This document shows, one piece after another, positions 20,440-33,086 of a stretch of 64,000 nt of DNA (positions within the stretch are counted from its first letter, which is position 1; every line of letters starts with the position of its first letter). The stretch lies in contig NC_064614.1 of NCBI RefSeq assembly GCF_023898315.1, positions 1,054,814,432 through 1,054,878,431 on the forward strand, in the 5' to 3' direction. The DNA comes from Schistocerca nitens (taxonomy: Eukaryota > Arthropoda > Insecta > Orthoptera > Acrididae). The position numbers were made by a program, and so were the translations under genes. The notes beneath the pieces were generated by a model, which made no database searches, had not been told where the DNA came from, and saw only the letters and a program-made list of their open reading frames with translations.

Positions 20440-22735
20440 TGTTTGCTGTTGTTACAGAACCGGAACCAGTGTCAGTGGGAGTGGCTAGTACGTCGACTAC
20501 GTGCGCTGAAAATCTTTTTGATATTTCTTATGTGGTAGGAAAAATACACACTGACGAGGAAAAGCATAAACATCTGATGGTGTCTTCAGAACAACCTCGT
20601 AATTATGAATACTCGGAGCAGACAGAGGGTGAACAAAAAAGAAAGTTCCGTTCTGATTGGCTAAAGGAATACGCTTGGCTAGTCTATAGCCAACAACAGA
20701 ACGGTGAATACTGTTTGCCCCTGCGGTACTATTTTCTGGTCCAGATAGTGGGGGCAAGCATTCTGTGGCTTTAAGGTATTTAGTCACTCGTCCACATTGC
20801 AAATACAAAAAAAGCTCTTGAAATCTACAGAAACCATTCTGCTACAGATTATCACAAAATGGCAGCTTTAAAAAGCACACATTTGAAAAGTTCATATGAA
20901 AACCCCGAAAAAGATGTAACTAATTTAATCGAAATTGAGAAACTGAAAATGATTAAATCAAACAGAGAGCTGCTGATTCGTATAGCAAAGACGATCATAT
21001 TATGTGGTCGAGAAAACATACCGTTAAGAGGCCACTCAGATGATGGTACACTGTGTGATGAAATCAGCCAAGGAAAATTTCGAGCACCTTCAAAAATTTC
21101 GCTTTCACTCAGGGGATTCGTCTCTCCAAAAACATTTAGAGACGGCGCCAAAAAGTGTTACATATCTGAGCAAAACAACTCAGAACCAGCCGATTGATAG
21201 TTGCCGTTCTGTCATTATAAAAAAGCAAAATATTATGCTGTCCTTGGCGACGAAACAACGGATGCCACTGGTACAGAACAACTCAGTGTATGTATCAGGT
21301 ATGTAGCACAATACAGGAAGACTTCATATGCTTTCTATCTGCAACTGACATGACTGGTGCTGCATTAAGCGATCACATCGTTCAAGAATTAAATGAAGTC
21401 GGCCTACAAGTAGGTTATGATGGAGGTTCCAGCATGTCTGGACAGTTCAGTGGCGTAAAATCCCGACAAAAGCAGCTCCAACCGCTAGCGACTTATGTGG
21501 ATCGTCCAACAAATAAACTAAACCTAGCTATCGTGAGAGCCTGCAGTTTGCCTAGTATACGCAATATGATGGGAGCTGTAAGTCGTGTCACCAATTTTAC
21601 GCGCGAGTCAGCGAAAAGGTTGGAACTTATCAAGCGAACTGTCCTTGAAAAACACCCAGAGGCGAAAAGAGCAAAGTTACAAATTCTTAGTGATACACGC
21701 TGGCTTGAAAGGCATCGTGCACTCCTTCAATTCGAAGAGCTCTTTGACTCTATCGTACAGTTCCTTGAAGAAATGGACAGAACGTCTCCGTCATTGGAAA
21801 GTGCAAGTATTCTGACTTCTGTTCAACGATATGACTTTGTTTTAACTTTGACGGTAACTGCCGCTGTATTAGAAATTACTTTTTCGCTTTCATGGCAACT
21901 TCAGGCTGTTGCATTAGATCTCAACCTTTGCTATGAGATGATAGTGTAATACGATACAGAGAAACGACATATGAAGAAATTTTCCGAGAGACGTGTCATA
22001 TTGTAGAACCTTTGGACATCCGAGTGCAGGCATCCAGAATCGCCAAACGTTCTGCTCTTCGCTCAAATATAGAAGCACATGATGGTAAGGAATACTACAG
22101 GTAAAATAAACCTTTAATACATACACACGATTTTTGCTTGATGCAACATTTCTTTCTTTTCCGTTCTTTCGAGTTCGAGAATAATGTCATGTCGTGTTTT
22201 GTTTCAGATTGATTATATTGATTCCTTTCATCGATTTTGTATTGGGACAGTTGAGGAGTCGATTTTCGATAGCACAGCACTCTTCAATTCTCGACCTGTT
22301 CACCCTTATGCCAAGTGCCATCGTAAAAACAGAAAATCTGAACTTTTTAGTGGCAGCTGCAGGTGTTTACAGCAGCGACTTGCTTCATCCCCTCTCGTTA
22401 TCGGGAGAAATATTTCTTTGGAAGGAACTCTGGAGACACAGGGAACATCCCCCCCCCCCCCAAACAGCAGTAGAAGCACATTAAGAGACAAATGAATTTT
22501 TCCATAATATAAAAATTCTTTTACAAATTCTCGCTACATTACCAGTATCTACATCTGGTGTGGAACGTAGCTTCTCTTCGCTTAAACTGATAAAAGTCGT
22601 ACTTTCGTGCGACAATGACGGATGACAGGTTGAATGGTATATTCAGCGAGATATATCTGGCAGTCTATAACCTGTCGAAGTCACTGAAGAATTTGCAAAG
22701 CGTTATCCGAGGAGACTCGCTATGCGTTAAATGAG
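20440..22735 (+). pseudogene. hAT-type transposase relic (DUF4371-like)
   Basis: A series of frames in order matches a long hAT protein. RKFRSDWLKEYAWLVYSQQQ with GEYCLP (20640-20730) resembles a TTF-type zinc-finger start. SLRGFVSPKTFRDGAKK is at 21100-21160 and AVLGDETTDATGTEQLSVCI near 21240, where the DETTD block is typical of the DDE region. The longest open piece, 21290-21949, contains VGYDGGSSMSGQFSGVKS and ILSDTRWLERHRALLQFEEL. The dimerisation end is SGVERSFSSLKLIKVV near 22560, followed by a frame change to VTEEFAKRYPRRLAMR. At least four frame changes and a run of C at 22449-22461 make it dead. Confidence 0.8.
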
Positions 22736-22864
22736 CAAAATAAAATTTGCAGATTTTTAGTATATTAATGTTTACCTTGAGGAAACCTACGCTCAGTTGG
22801 ATCAAGCCCCTCCCAAAACAAAATCCTCGATCCGTCACTGTTTTGATTAATACATTTTTCTCAG

Positions 22865-24100
22865 TTAACTCAAGACACACTTTTTGCTTTTCAAAATACG
22901 AATATTGCCGGTGCAAACGCTCTGACGAAAACCACAAAGGAACATGTTTCAGTCACTAATGCATTGTTACTGCAATTAATTAAAGAATTTGATCGAACAG
23001 AGAAACAAACACAGCAACAAATTCAAAAGTTTGACTTAACTGACGAAATTAAACAAACACGCGAAGATTTAACCACTGACATTCATTAAATTGAATAGAA
23101 ATATCAAAACATTTCTGAAGACTTAAAAACACAAATTTGTGAACATTTTCAGCCTATTTTCTAGCGACATGAAGAGACATTACAGAATCATAAAGCTGCG
23201 ATAAAATAACTATAGATTATTGTACATGCATATCACGACACCTTGCAGGCTAAAACTGACTCTGTTGCGTCTGCCGATACGGTCGCTCAACTTGATAAAA
23301 ATCAGGGAAACTTAAAAGACACAGTAGATACGATTACGACACAAATGGACATTCTAAAACTTGGCTCAGAAAAACACACATCGGAACACTACCGGAAAAA
23401 GTAGCCGAACTTTCGGGTCAGTTAAAGAATTTATCTACGAAGGTAAATGATGATTTGAATGATACAAGACCGGTAGCCTTTACTGACACGGAGGAGTAAG
23501 AGGAAACAAGGAAGTTTAAAAAGTGTCAGAAACAAATTAATACGCAAAACAAAAGCGAAATACAGGAAGTACAAGATCAGTTGGCACAGGTGATACAAGA
23601 ATTACATATTTCAGAGGATAGTGGAGTCTCTCTGTTGGTAGGACACGCATTGTAAAGTGAGACGCAACGAGATATATGTTTGATTGGTAATGTTTGGGCA
23701 GTGGAATAATTGACAACTTTATAATTTTTACAACTGTATGTTATATGAACAAGGTAAAATTTTCTAAATACATTATTTACTCTTCAACAAAATCTTTCTG
23801 TTGGTAACCATATGCCTCCTAGAAGTTAGTCTATAGTAGTTAGAATCTTTTATTTAGCAGGCTGTTGTTGCTACTTGCTGTAATTGCTGTAGTTATGAAG
23901 ATTCTCTGTGAGGTAAGTGACTTATGAAAAAGAATGGGTTATTGTTAGGATTTCTTGCAATGGATGGCCATTCTTTTGTGTTGATTATTGGAAGTCATGT
24001 TGTCACTGTATAGCAGTCAGATTGCGTGGGGCTTGTGTATTGTTGGTAATAAAAGAATAGGTTAAGTTTGAGTTGTCTTTGTCAGGGAAAATTCTGTAGG
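22865..24100 (+). mobile_element. Decayed relative of the LTR retrotransposon at 37132-42402
   Basis: At 22865-23620 the sequence follows the gag-like region of the young element with many stops (ATTGCCGGTGCAAACGCTCT, CAATTAATTAAAGAA, CGTGAAGATTTAAC-like blocks). From about 23640 to 24080 it follows the LTR (GAATCTTTTATTTAGC, GAGGTAAGTGA, GGCCATTCTTTTGT, GTCAGATTGCGT). Gag directly followed by LTR means most of the interior has been deleted. Confidence 0.7.
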
Positions 24101-24814
24101 TCAGTGTTTAAATGATAAGAATAACCAGAGGCTTAGTTTGTAGCTAATACAATTACTGAACTTGTCAATTAACACTTTCTTTTGTCAAATCTTATTTATT
24201 ACATTTATTTTTTTAATATTGCAAGCAATTAAAAATATTTTTTGATACAGTGTGTAAAATTACCATTTGTATTATTAGAAATTAACGAAGTTTTGCAGTG
24301 CAAGCAACTTAATATCAAATTTCCGTTTGTTATCAGATTAGTTTCCTGAGAAAATATAGTCAAATCAATTTCCTAACAAAAAACTTTTACATCGGTTGTC
24401 GAGTGCAAATTAAAGTTGTGCTGTCCCCGATATGGATCTCTGAAGTTTTGCCACTGACGACAGCTTTTGCACTTTGATCCTGATTTCACGCTTGCTGGGG
24501 GCGGAATCCCGTGGAGGGTCCATTTAATTTCGCAGCTGCCGCTCGCACTCTCGGACGTGTTCGTCTAGGGCAGAGGTCCTCCACTGGGCTCGAGGTGATG
24601 AGATTTACGCTGCTACCGAACACCACAGGCGGCTGGCGATAATCCTCTTACCCGAGTCAGAGGGGAAAAACGTCAGGGTTCAACGAAAATCTGATTCTCT
24701 CACAACACTGCTCAAATGCACTTCCGACATCCACTGCGTCATATGCTCTGAGTTATTAAGTCTGCAATTCACAACGAAGCTGAGAGGAAGATACTCCGTG
24801 CTTTTGACATTTTC
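24101..24814. other. Unassigned stretch
   Basis: AT-rich to about 24410, then a more GC-rich patch to about 24660. No gene is recognised. Confidence 0.35.
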
Positions 24815-25560
24815 GAGGGTAACTCCAAAAGTAAGGTCTCCTATTTTTTTATAAGTACATAGACCTGTTTATTTCTGAAATGGTTTACATCAGTTTATAG
24901 CTTGAACGTTTAGCTATTTTTTGACATAATCACTATTTCTGTCGATGCATTTTGGTACACGCTGTGGCAGTTTTTGTATGCCCATGTCATACCAGCTCAC
25001 CGTCATGCTGTTGAGAAAGTTATGAACCTCTTCTTTCACCTCGGAGCTGGATCGCTGGCACCACAGTTATCGCTGACGGGTACTGTGAGACTCTGAAAAA
25101 ACTCAAACGGGCAATTCAGAACCGGAGAAGAGTAACTTTGAGCAAGGGCGTACACATTTTCTATGACAACGCTCGCCCACACATCACTCGGCAAACGATT
25201 GTTCTCCTGCAACAGTTTCAGTGGCACATAATCACCCACCAACCCTATAGTTCTGACTTGGCGCCCAGTGTCTATCACCTGGTCCCTAGGTTAAAAGAAC
25301 ATTTGGCCGTAAAGCGATTCAGCTCCGACGACAAAGTGAAAGAAGAGGTTCATAACTTTCTGAACAGCATGGCGGCGAGCTGGTATGACATGGGCATACA
25401 AAAACTGCCACAGCGTTTACAAAATGCATCGACAGAAATGGTGCTTATGTCGAAAAGTAGCTAAATGTTCAAGCTATAAACTGATGTAAACCATTGTAGA
25501 AACAAACAGGTCTATGTACTTATAAAAAAATAGGAGACCTTACTTTTGGGATTGCCCTCA
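24815..25560. mobile_element. Mariner-derived fold-back element
   Basis: The ends (GAGGGTAACTCCAAAAGTAA against GAGGGCAATCCCAAAAGTAA read inward) form an inverted repeat that continues for about 220 bp, far past a normal mariner terminus. The right arm contains the 3' part of the transposase gene, and the left arm is an inverted copy of the same segment. The transcript would fold into a long hairpin. Confidence 0.75.
25138..25464 (+). pseudogene. Mariner transposase C-terminal fragment
   Basis: The frame reads FYDNARPHITRQTIVLLQQF, then HQPYSSDLAPSVYHLVPRLK, then VKRFSSDDKVKEEVHNFL. The first block holds the second catalytic aspartate of mariner. In the second block the final catalytic aspartate (normally APSDYHL) is replaced by valine. 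The N-terminal two thirds are absent, replaced by an inverted copy of the C-terminal part. Confidence 0.8.
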
Positions 25561-26030
25561 TATGAGGGTCTCGTATATGTTCTTCAGGTATGTTACCGTT
25601 CAGCGGTAATTCACAGCAAAATGTCTAATAAAACTTCCACAGATATGTAACAGAGGTAGTGTTTCTCTGATGGTCAGTATTTTAAGTAGATATTGTCTAC
25701 AATGAATGAGATTAAAAGACAGTGATTCAATATTTAATTCATTTCTCGTTTACAATAACAAACAAGACTTCGTTGTAAATAAAATAGAGAATAAGTTAAC
25801 GTAATTAGGTCAGGAATTACTTATTCAAGTATCGTCTTAAATAAACGAATAATGACGACGCTCTTACTGCGTAAGAGAGGATTAAAAGAATGGAAATTGC
25901 AGACACCTTGATCTAACACTTAACTCCCGTCTGAGATACACTATCGATGCATCATTCGACGATCAATGAAGGAAGGAAGGAAAATTACCAGAATGAGATT
26001 TTCACTCTGTAGCGGAGTTTGGGCTGATAT
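25561..26030. other. AT-rich unassigned stretch
   Basis: No gene or repeat recognised. A short GGAAGGAAGGAA tract lies at about 25970. Confidence 0.4.
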
Positions 26031-26181
26031 GAAACTTCCTGGCAGATTAAAACTGTGTGCCGGACCGAGACTCGAACTCGGGACCTTCGCCTTCAGCGGG
26101 CAAGTGCTCTACCATCTGAGTAACCCAAGCACGATTTCGAGTCTCTGTCCGGCACACAGTTTTAATCTGCCAGGAAGTTTC
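26031..26181. mobile_element. tRNA-like hairpin (fold-back) element
   Basis: About 35 bp at each end form a perfect inverted repeat (GAAACTTCCTGGCAGATTAA inward from 26031 and, on the other strand, from 26181). The minus strand of the centre reads as a tRNA-like sequence, with ACTCAGATGGTAGAGC as A-box region and AGTTCGAGTCT as B-box. A decayed relative is at 47165-47460. Confidence 0.8.
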
Positions 26182-26632
26182 AAGGAAGATCACCGTTAAC
26201 TGTCCGACGACAACGAGGTATATAGAGGCGAATTGTTAGCTTAGATTGGACAAAGATAATAAAGGAAACGTCGTGTTCTTTTCATTTGTACTACTCCTGA
26301 TTTCGTCTTAAGTGATTTCGTGACGTTATGGGAAGTCTACGTACGGCTGGTCGAACAGGGTTTGATTACCGCTCTTCTCGTTCCTAACTGTAGTATTTTA
26401 ACAGCTGCACTTCCTCCTACGACCAATATATATGCCATGCAGCTGACACTGGACAAATTAATGATTGTTAAAATATATAGAGTTGTGGTACCTTTTGCGA
26501 AAAAATGTCTTCCCTTATCAAAACGTAAAATGCATACACGAATAAGTGGTATTACCAAATATGAGTGATCAAATAGTTTTTATAGATTAGCGGTGGGATA
26601 CCGATCTGACTGTCGTCTCGACACGAGGAGCG
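26182..26632. other. Unassigned stretch
   Basis: An 82-codon open frame at 26320-26568 has no recognisable motif. I do not call it a gene. Confidence 0.35.
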
Positions 26633-26940
26633 ATGGGTTGGGGTGATATTTCATTCATAGCAGAGCTCTTTTGGTTGTCACCCACGGCACCCTTACAGCA
26701 CAACGGTACATCGACGATATTCTATACCACGTTTAGCTGCCCTTCATGGCAAGCCATCCTAGGGTTACATTTCAGCACGATAGTGCTCGCCCACACAGGG
26801 CGAGAGTTTCTTCTGCTTGTCTTCGTGTTTGCCTTGAAGCATTACGGGCAGGGTTATCCAGCCAACTCAGGATTCGTCGATGGAAGGCGGCGACTGGATA
26901 CAAACTGGCACGATAGTCCTCAGAAGGACATCCAATAATA
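26633..26940 (+). pseudogene. Tc1-like transposase fragment
   Basis: WGDISFIAELFWLSPTAP resembles the WGAI block before the second catalytic residue. GTLTAQRYIDDIL follows one frame over, then FQHDSARPHRARVSSACLR near 26773 with the catalytic aspartate kept. Both the N-terminus and the final glutamate region are missing. No terminal repeats are seen. Confidence 0.65.
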
Positions 26941-27398
26941 TCTATAAGTAGCAAGTCAAGTAACTAGGGCATAAGGGCCCAACACATTACTGGCTTGCTC
27001 AGTTTGTGAGGCTCTTTCTCTTAAATAAATCATCCAGTTTTTCTGAAATCGTAGTCATATTTGACAGCAAATGTACATCATATCTGCCGATTAACGTCCC
27101 ATTAGGATAATTCCTTGGTGGTATGCCGTTTTATTTATCTTAGTGTACATCTCTCGTTCAATGCTGTTTGTTATCATGCAAAACCAGAAAGAAACACATT
27201 AAAATAACCATGAAAAATGGAAATTCCTCCTCTTACCTACCTTTGCGTTTCTACTACACTTTCTCCCCTTCCGCCTGCCTACCGACAACCTGGGCCCCCT
27301 TCCGTCGGCCACCCCACAACCCCTCCTCCATCAATCTCATCACAAAGTCACCCTCTTCCACCTACTTCCTCATGTTCTTATATTTCTTCACCTTCCCA
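26941..27398. other. Unassigned, pyrimidine-rich toward the right
   Basis: From about 27220 to 27398 the sequence is strongly C+T-rich. Proline-rich frames there are low-complexity products, not genes. Confidence 0.4.
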
Positions 27399-30300
27399 TT
27401 GTTTGTTGTTGTGGTCTTCAGTCCAGAGACTGCTTTGATGCAGCTCTCCATGCTACTCCATCCTGTGAAAGCCTCTTCATCTCCGAGTAACTACTGCAAG
27501 CCCGCCCGGTTGGCCATGCGCCTAAAGCACGGCTTTCCTGGAGGGAAGGAGCGCCTGGCAGTGGCATGAATCCGCCCGGCGGACTTGTGTCGAGGTCCGG
27601 TGAGCCGGCCAGTCTGTGGATGGTTTATAGGCGGTTTTCGATCTGCCACGGCGAATGCAGGCTGGTTCCGCTTATTCCGCCTAGCTACACTATGTCGGAG
27701 ATTGCTGCGCAAACAAGTTCTCCACGTACGTGTACACCACCATTACTCTACCACGCAAACATAGGGGTTACGCTCGTCTGGTGTGAGACGTTCCCTGGGT
27801 GGTCCACCGGGGGCTGAACCGCACAATAATCCTGGGTTCGGTGTAGGGCAGCGGAGGGGTGAAGTGGACTGTGGTAGTCGTCGTGGGGTTGTGGACCACT
27901 GTGGCTGCGGTGGGGATGGAGCCTCTCCGTCGTTTACAATACAACACAACTACTGAAACCTACATCTTTCTGAATCTGCTTAGTGTATTCATTTCTTGGT
28001 CTTCCTCTACGATTTTATTCCCCGCCCCCCCCCCCCCGGCCCCCCGCCGAGCTTCCCTCTAATACTAAATTTGTGATCCCTTAATGCCTCAGGACGTATA
28101 CTACCAACTGAACCCTTCTTCTAATCAAAATGTGCCACAAATTGCTCTTCTCTTCTATTCAGTACCTCCTCATGGTTACGTGATCTACCCATCTAATCTT
28201 CATCGTTCTTCTGTAGCACCACATTTCGAAAGCTTCTATTTTCTTCTTGTTTAAACTATTTATTCACGTTTCACTTCAATACGTAGCTATGCTCTATACA
28301 AATACTTTCACAAAGAACTTCCTGACATTTAAATCTAAACTCGATGTTTACAAATTTCTCTCCTTCAGAAAAGCTTTCTTTGCAATAGTTGGTCTACATT
28401 TTATATCCTCTCTGTTTTGACCATCATCAGTTACTTTTTTCCCCAAGTGGCAAAACTCATCTACTGCTTTAAGTGTCTCATTTCCTAATGTAATTACTTC
28501 AGCCTTACCTGATTTAATTCGACTACATTCCATTATCCTCGTTTTGCTTTTGTTGGTGTTTGTCTCATATCCTCCTTTCAAGACACTGTCCATTCCGTTC
28601 AGCTGCTCTTCCATGTCCTTTGCTGTATCTGATAGAATTACAATGTCGCTGGCAAACCTCAAAGTTTTTATCTCTTCTCCATGAATGTTAATTCCTACAC
28701 TAAATTATTCTTTTGTTTCCCTTACTGCTTGCTCAATATACAGATTGAATAACTTTGGGGATATGCTACAACCCGGCCTCCCTCCCTTCTCAACAAGTGT
28801 TTCCCTTTCATGGCCCTCGACTCCTATAACTGCCATCTGATTTCTGTAAAAATTGTAAATAGCGTTCCACTCCCTGTATTTTATCCCTGCTACCTTCAGA
28901 ATTTGAAAGTATTCCAGTCAGCATTGTTAAAAGCTTTCTATAATTCTACAAATGCTGGAAATGTAGGTTTGCGTTTTCTTTATTTACCTTATAAGTTTAT
29001 TGCCTCAAGTGTTCCAACATTTCTACGGAATCGAAACTGATCTCCCCCAAGGTCGACTCCTATCTGTTTTTCCATTTGTCTGTAAAGAATTCGTGTTATT
29101 ATTTTGCAACCGTGACTTATTAGACAGTTCGGTCATTTTCATATCTTTCAACAATTGCTTTCTTCGGGATTGGAATTATTATATTCTTCTTGAAGCCTGA
29201 GGGTCTTCCGGCTGTCTCATACATCTTGCTCACCAGATGGAAGAGTCTTGTCATGGCTGGCTCTCCCATGGCGATCAATAGTTCTAACGGAATGATGTCT
29301 ACTCTCAGGACCTTGTTTCGACTTAGGTCTTTCAGTGCTCTGTCAAATTCTTCATGCAGTATCGCATCTCCCATTTCATCTTCATCTACGTCCTCTACCA
29401 TTTCCATAATATTGCCCACAAGCATATTCACCCTTCTATAGACCCCCTATGTCCTCCTTCCATATTTCTGCTTTCTATTCTTTGCTTAGGACTGATTTTT
29501 CATCTGAGTTCTTGATATTCATAGACGTGGTTTTCTTTTCGGCAAAGGTCTCTTTAGTTTTCCTGTAGGCACTATCGATCTTACTTCTGGTGATAAATGC
29601 TTCTACATCCTTAAATTTGTCCTCTAACCAACTCTGCTTAGCCATTTTGCACTTCCAGTCGCTCTCATTTTTGAGACGTTTGTATTCCTTTTTGCCTGCT
29701 TCATTTACTGCATTTTTTATATTTTGTTCTCTCATCAATTAAACGCCGCATATCTTCTATTACTCAAGGATTTCTAATAACTCTCCTCTTTTTACCTGCT
29801 TGATCCTATGTTGCTTTCATTATTTCATCTGCCAAATCTACCCATTCTTCTTCTACTGTATTTCTTTCTCCTGTTCTTGTCAACCGTTCCCTAATGCTCT
29901 CTCTAAAACTTTCTACAACCTCTGATTCTTTCAGTTTATCCAGCTCTCATCTCCTTAAATTCCTACCTTTTAGCAGTTTCTTCAGTTTTAATCTAAAATT
30001 GATAACACCCGCCCCTGGCAATGTCTTACGATTTAAAACCTGGTTCCTAAATCTGTGTCTTACAATTTCATAATCTGTCTGAAACCTATGGGTGGGTCCA
30101 GACCTATTCCACGTATACAGCCTTCTTTTGTGTTTCTTAAGCTGAATGATAAAGTCATGCTCTGTGCAAAATTCTACCAGGTGGCTCCATCTTTCATTCC
30201 TTACCCCCAGTTCGTATTCACCTACTACTTTTCGTTCTCTGCCTTTTCCTGCTATCGAATTTCAGTTCCCCATGACTATTAAATCTTCGTCTCCCTTAAC

Positions 30301-31125
30301 TACACGAATAATTTCTTTAACTGCATCATACAGTTCTTCGATCTCTTCAACATCTGTGGAGCTATTTGGCATATAAACTTGTACTACTGTGGTAGGCGTG
30401 GGATTCGTGTTTATCTTCGCTAAAGTATTGCGTTCACTATGCTGTTCGTAGTAGCTTATCCACGTTCCTGCTTTTTATTCATTATTAAACCTACTCCAGC
30501 ATACCCCTATTTGATTTTGTATTTATAACCCTGACCAGGAGCCCCATTCCTGCTGCCGTTGAACTTAATCAATTGTCACTATATCTAACTTTAACCTGTC
30601 CATTTCCCTTTTTAAATTTTCTAACCTACTTGACCGATTAACGTATCTGACATTCCACGCTCCGATCTGTAGAAAGCCAGTTTTGTTTCTCCTGATAACG
30701 ACATCCTCCTGTCACCACCCTGTGCTCCTCCTGAGTAGTCCCCACCTGGGGTTCCGAATGGGGGTCTATTTTACCTCCAGAATAGTTTACCCAAGAGGAC
30801 GACATCATCATTTAACCGTACAGTAATGCCGCATGTAATCGGAAAAAATTAGAGCTGTAGTTTACACTTGCTTTCAGCCATTTTCAGTACCAGCACAGCA
30901 AGGACGTTTTGGTTGATGTTACAAGGCCAGGTCAGTCAGTCATCCAGACTGTTGCTTTTGCAACTACTGAACAGGCTGCTGCTCCTCTTCAGGAACCACA
31001 CGTTTGTCTGGCTTCTCAACAGATACCCCTCCATTGTGGTTGCACCTACAGAATGGCTAATTGTATCACTGAGGCACGCGAGTCTCCCTACCAATGGCAA
31101 AGTCAGTGTTTCATGGGGGGAGGGA
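27399..31125 (-). mobile_element. CFDP2/RTE-like non-LTR retrotransposon (LINE A), decayed
   Basis: On the minus strand, from 31125 leftwards, come an untranslated leader, an endonuclease domain (AWNVRYVNRSSRLENLKRE near 30660, VYMPNSSTDVEEIEELYD near 30370, GNWNS near 30270), a linker (29475-29738), the start of reverse transcriptase (29120-29431; LSRNKVLRVDIIPLELL, IIIPIPKK) and its C-terminal part (28348-28662). In the last, the YADD catalytic box reads FASD. Many stops and frameshifts make it dead. The 3' end is near 27400. A SINE is nested at 27500-27947. Confidence 0.85.
27500..27947 (+). mobile_element. Long tRNA-headed SINE, type 3
   Basis: The head resembles a tRNA gene (TTGGCCATGCGCCTAAAGC as A-box region, GGCATGAATCC as B-box-like). 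The body of about 370 bp is unrelated to types 1 and 2, and the tail is ACAATACAACAC. A target duplication of 11 bp with one mismatch (27489-27499 and 27948-27958, AACTACTGCAA/AACTACTGAAA) shows insertion into LINE A. Confidence 0.82.
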
Positions 31126-31400
31126 TCTTCCCTTATCCATATCCATCTTGTCTCCTGCACCTCCCCCTCCCCTTTTCTATCTTCTCCTCTTCTGTGGCCA
31201 TCAATTCCCCACTCTCTGACCATTTTCTCTTACCTCTTTTCTCTGTCCAACTCTCTGTTAATTCCCTAACCTCTCTGTCCGTATCTCCAACCATATTGTT
31301 GTCCACTTCCTCTGTCCCCATCCCTTTGCCCATCTCTTCCCCTCCTTCCTGTCCATCCCTATATCAAACCATTTTCATCTCCAGTACCATCACCATTGTA
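31126..31400. repeat. Pyrimidine-rich low-complexity tract
   Basis: More than 250 bp of almost pure C and T on the plus strand, just beyond the 5' end of LINE A. Confidence 0.8.
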
Positions 31401-31473
31401 GGTAGGTGATTCTTAACCCTACAGTGCATCGTTCTAGACAAAACTGATGTGCTTGCCATGCCTGGTTGAAATC

Positions 31474-31598
31474 GATGACTGGGTGTTGTGTGTTGTCCTT
31501 AGGTTAGTTAGGTTTAAGTAGTTCTAAGTTCTAGGGGACTGATGACCATATATGTTAAGTGCCATAGTGCTCAGAGCCATTTGAACCATTTTTTTTTG
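31474..31598 (+). mobile_element. SINE type 2, 5'-truncated
   Basis: Begins at ATGACTGGGTGTTGTG, inside the type 2 head region, and keeps the shared body and GAACCATTTTTTTTT tail. The tRNA-like promoter is missing. Confidence 0.85.
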
Positions 31599-33086
31599 AT
31601 TCCTCTATGGCTCCCTTGACTTCCAGATTGAGGGTTACATCGTGGAGTTGATGTGCGTAATTAGCATATCACGCTGTTCATTGCGTCAATATGATTCTCA
31701 TTTAATGAAGAAGAACAAGTTAGAGTTGATAGGTAAGGTTCCTGTTTACATAATCGCGTACCCTGTCGATACAAACCTACGTGTGAGGATATAAAAAACT
31801 GTTGTAATATTTTGGGATGGCTCTTACACACTTTGTATACGTGTTAGTTATTGCACGAAAGTAAAAACAGCAACCAGCCACAGTTAACACTGCAATTTGT
31901 TAGGGATGAATAGCGTCGTTACCGGCTGAGCAATATTACAGTGGCTTGTTGCTATTTTCACTTTAGTGTAATAATCAACCTATTTCTGTGTAGCCACAAC
32001 CTCAATTTTCGACAGAATATAGTTTTGTAGACGCTATCTTTCATAGACAAGCTGCAGTTGCCCAATGCGCCATCGACGAAATGATATCTAAGATTGTAAC
32101 ACATAGTGATCAATCTGTTTAATATTACCATACATCGCTGAATCTGGGTGTTTGCACTGAATTAATGCCTTGTCAGCGCAATCGGAACTGTAACAGTGTT
32201 AATATTAGTATCGGCAGGTACATGTTTTTGCACTCAGCTGATAGCCCTCACACTAAAACAGAATCGCATAAGCTAAAGAATTTCATGTAATGTATTGAAG
32301 AAAAATGGTTGTAGCCTGTGACTTTGTGATATACCTGAAGCTGTCTTGGTCGATTGTTCTCTATCCCGAATAATATGGTGGTCGAGGCCTCGGTTCCGTC
32401 GTCAAGTCAGCTAGATGCTTTTGTGGAGCAAATTTTATTTATTTGACCTCATTACGGTACATTATTGAATGTTTTTCGAAAATGTATATATATTTGAGAT
32501 ATGCATTATTCGTAACGGAGAAGATCGTTTCCAAAATGTGCACTACCTGCCACGGGATCCAGAGGCAAAACTGAATTTTACTTATCACCCTAAACTTGCT
32601 TTATGTGCGGTATTAGAGGCATTACACGTGAACACTGAAGAACGAATTTTCTAGTTTCTGGGAAAAACTTTATAGCCATATTCCTTTAATATGTTAGTAA
32701 GATGCAGGTCCACATGAAAGACCGCAAATAAAAAAAATTACAGTTTCTGTCACACACGGAGTAACAAGTCCATGAAGAATTCGTTTTTCTACCATTTTCC
32801 TTTTTATTCCCAGAAAAGACAAAGCTTTCTTCCACAGATAGGAAGAGGGTCCAAACACTAATTTTAATTCAAAAGGTACAAATATATCTCCAATATTTTC
32901 AAGTGTTTCACGAGTCAGATTGTTAACACGTGAAGTTTCCAGCACCTTACACATAGAAGTATGCAAATAAGTGAAGTTTAAGCATTGGAGCAATCTTATC
33001 ACGGACTTCTAGAGAATATGTAAGGGAAAGAAAGGGAAGCCTATTTATTTGGTAATTAAAATATGTTGTTGACTGTGGTACTTAAT
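31599..33086. other. Unassigned stretch
   Basis: AT-rich. The 102-codon frame at 32694-33002 on the minus strand has no motif I can support, and I see no splice-bounded exon. Confidence 0.4.

Noticed and set aside
26045..26150. Functional tRNA gene
   Set aside because: The sequence is a tRNA-like core inside inverted repeats, with no proper acceptor stem; the same applies to all SINE heads.
26320..26568. 82-codon frame as a host gene
   Set aside because: No motif, no splice signals and no codon bias distinguish it from chance in AT-rich DNA.
27168..27569. Proline-rich protein
   Set aside because: It is low-complexity C+T-rich DNA running into SINE sequence.
28740..29060. Plus-strand frames in LINE A
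   Set aside because: They are antisense to the reverse transcriptase relic.
32694..33002. 102-codon minus-strand frame as a host exon
   Set aside because: No recognisable domain and no clean flanking splice sites.
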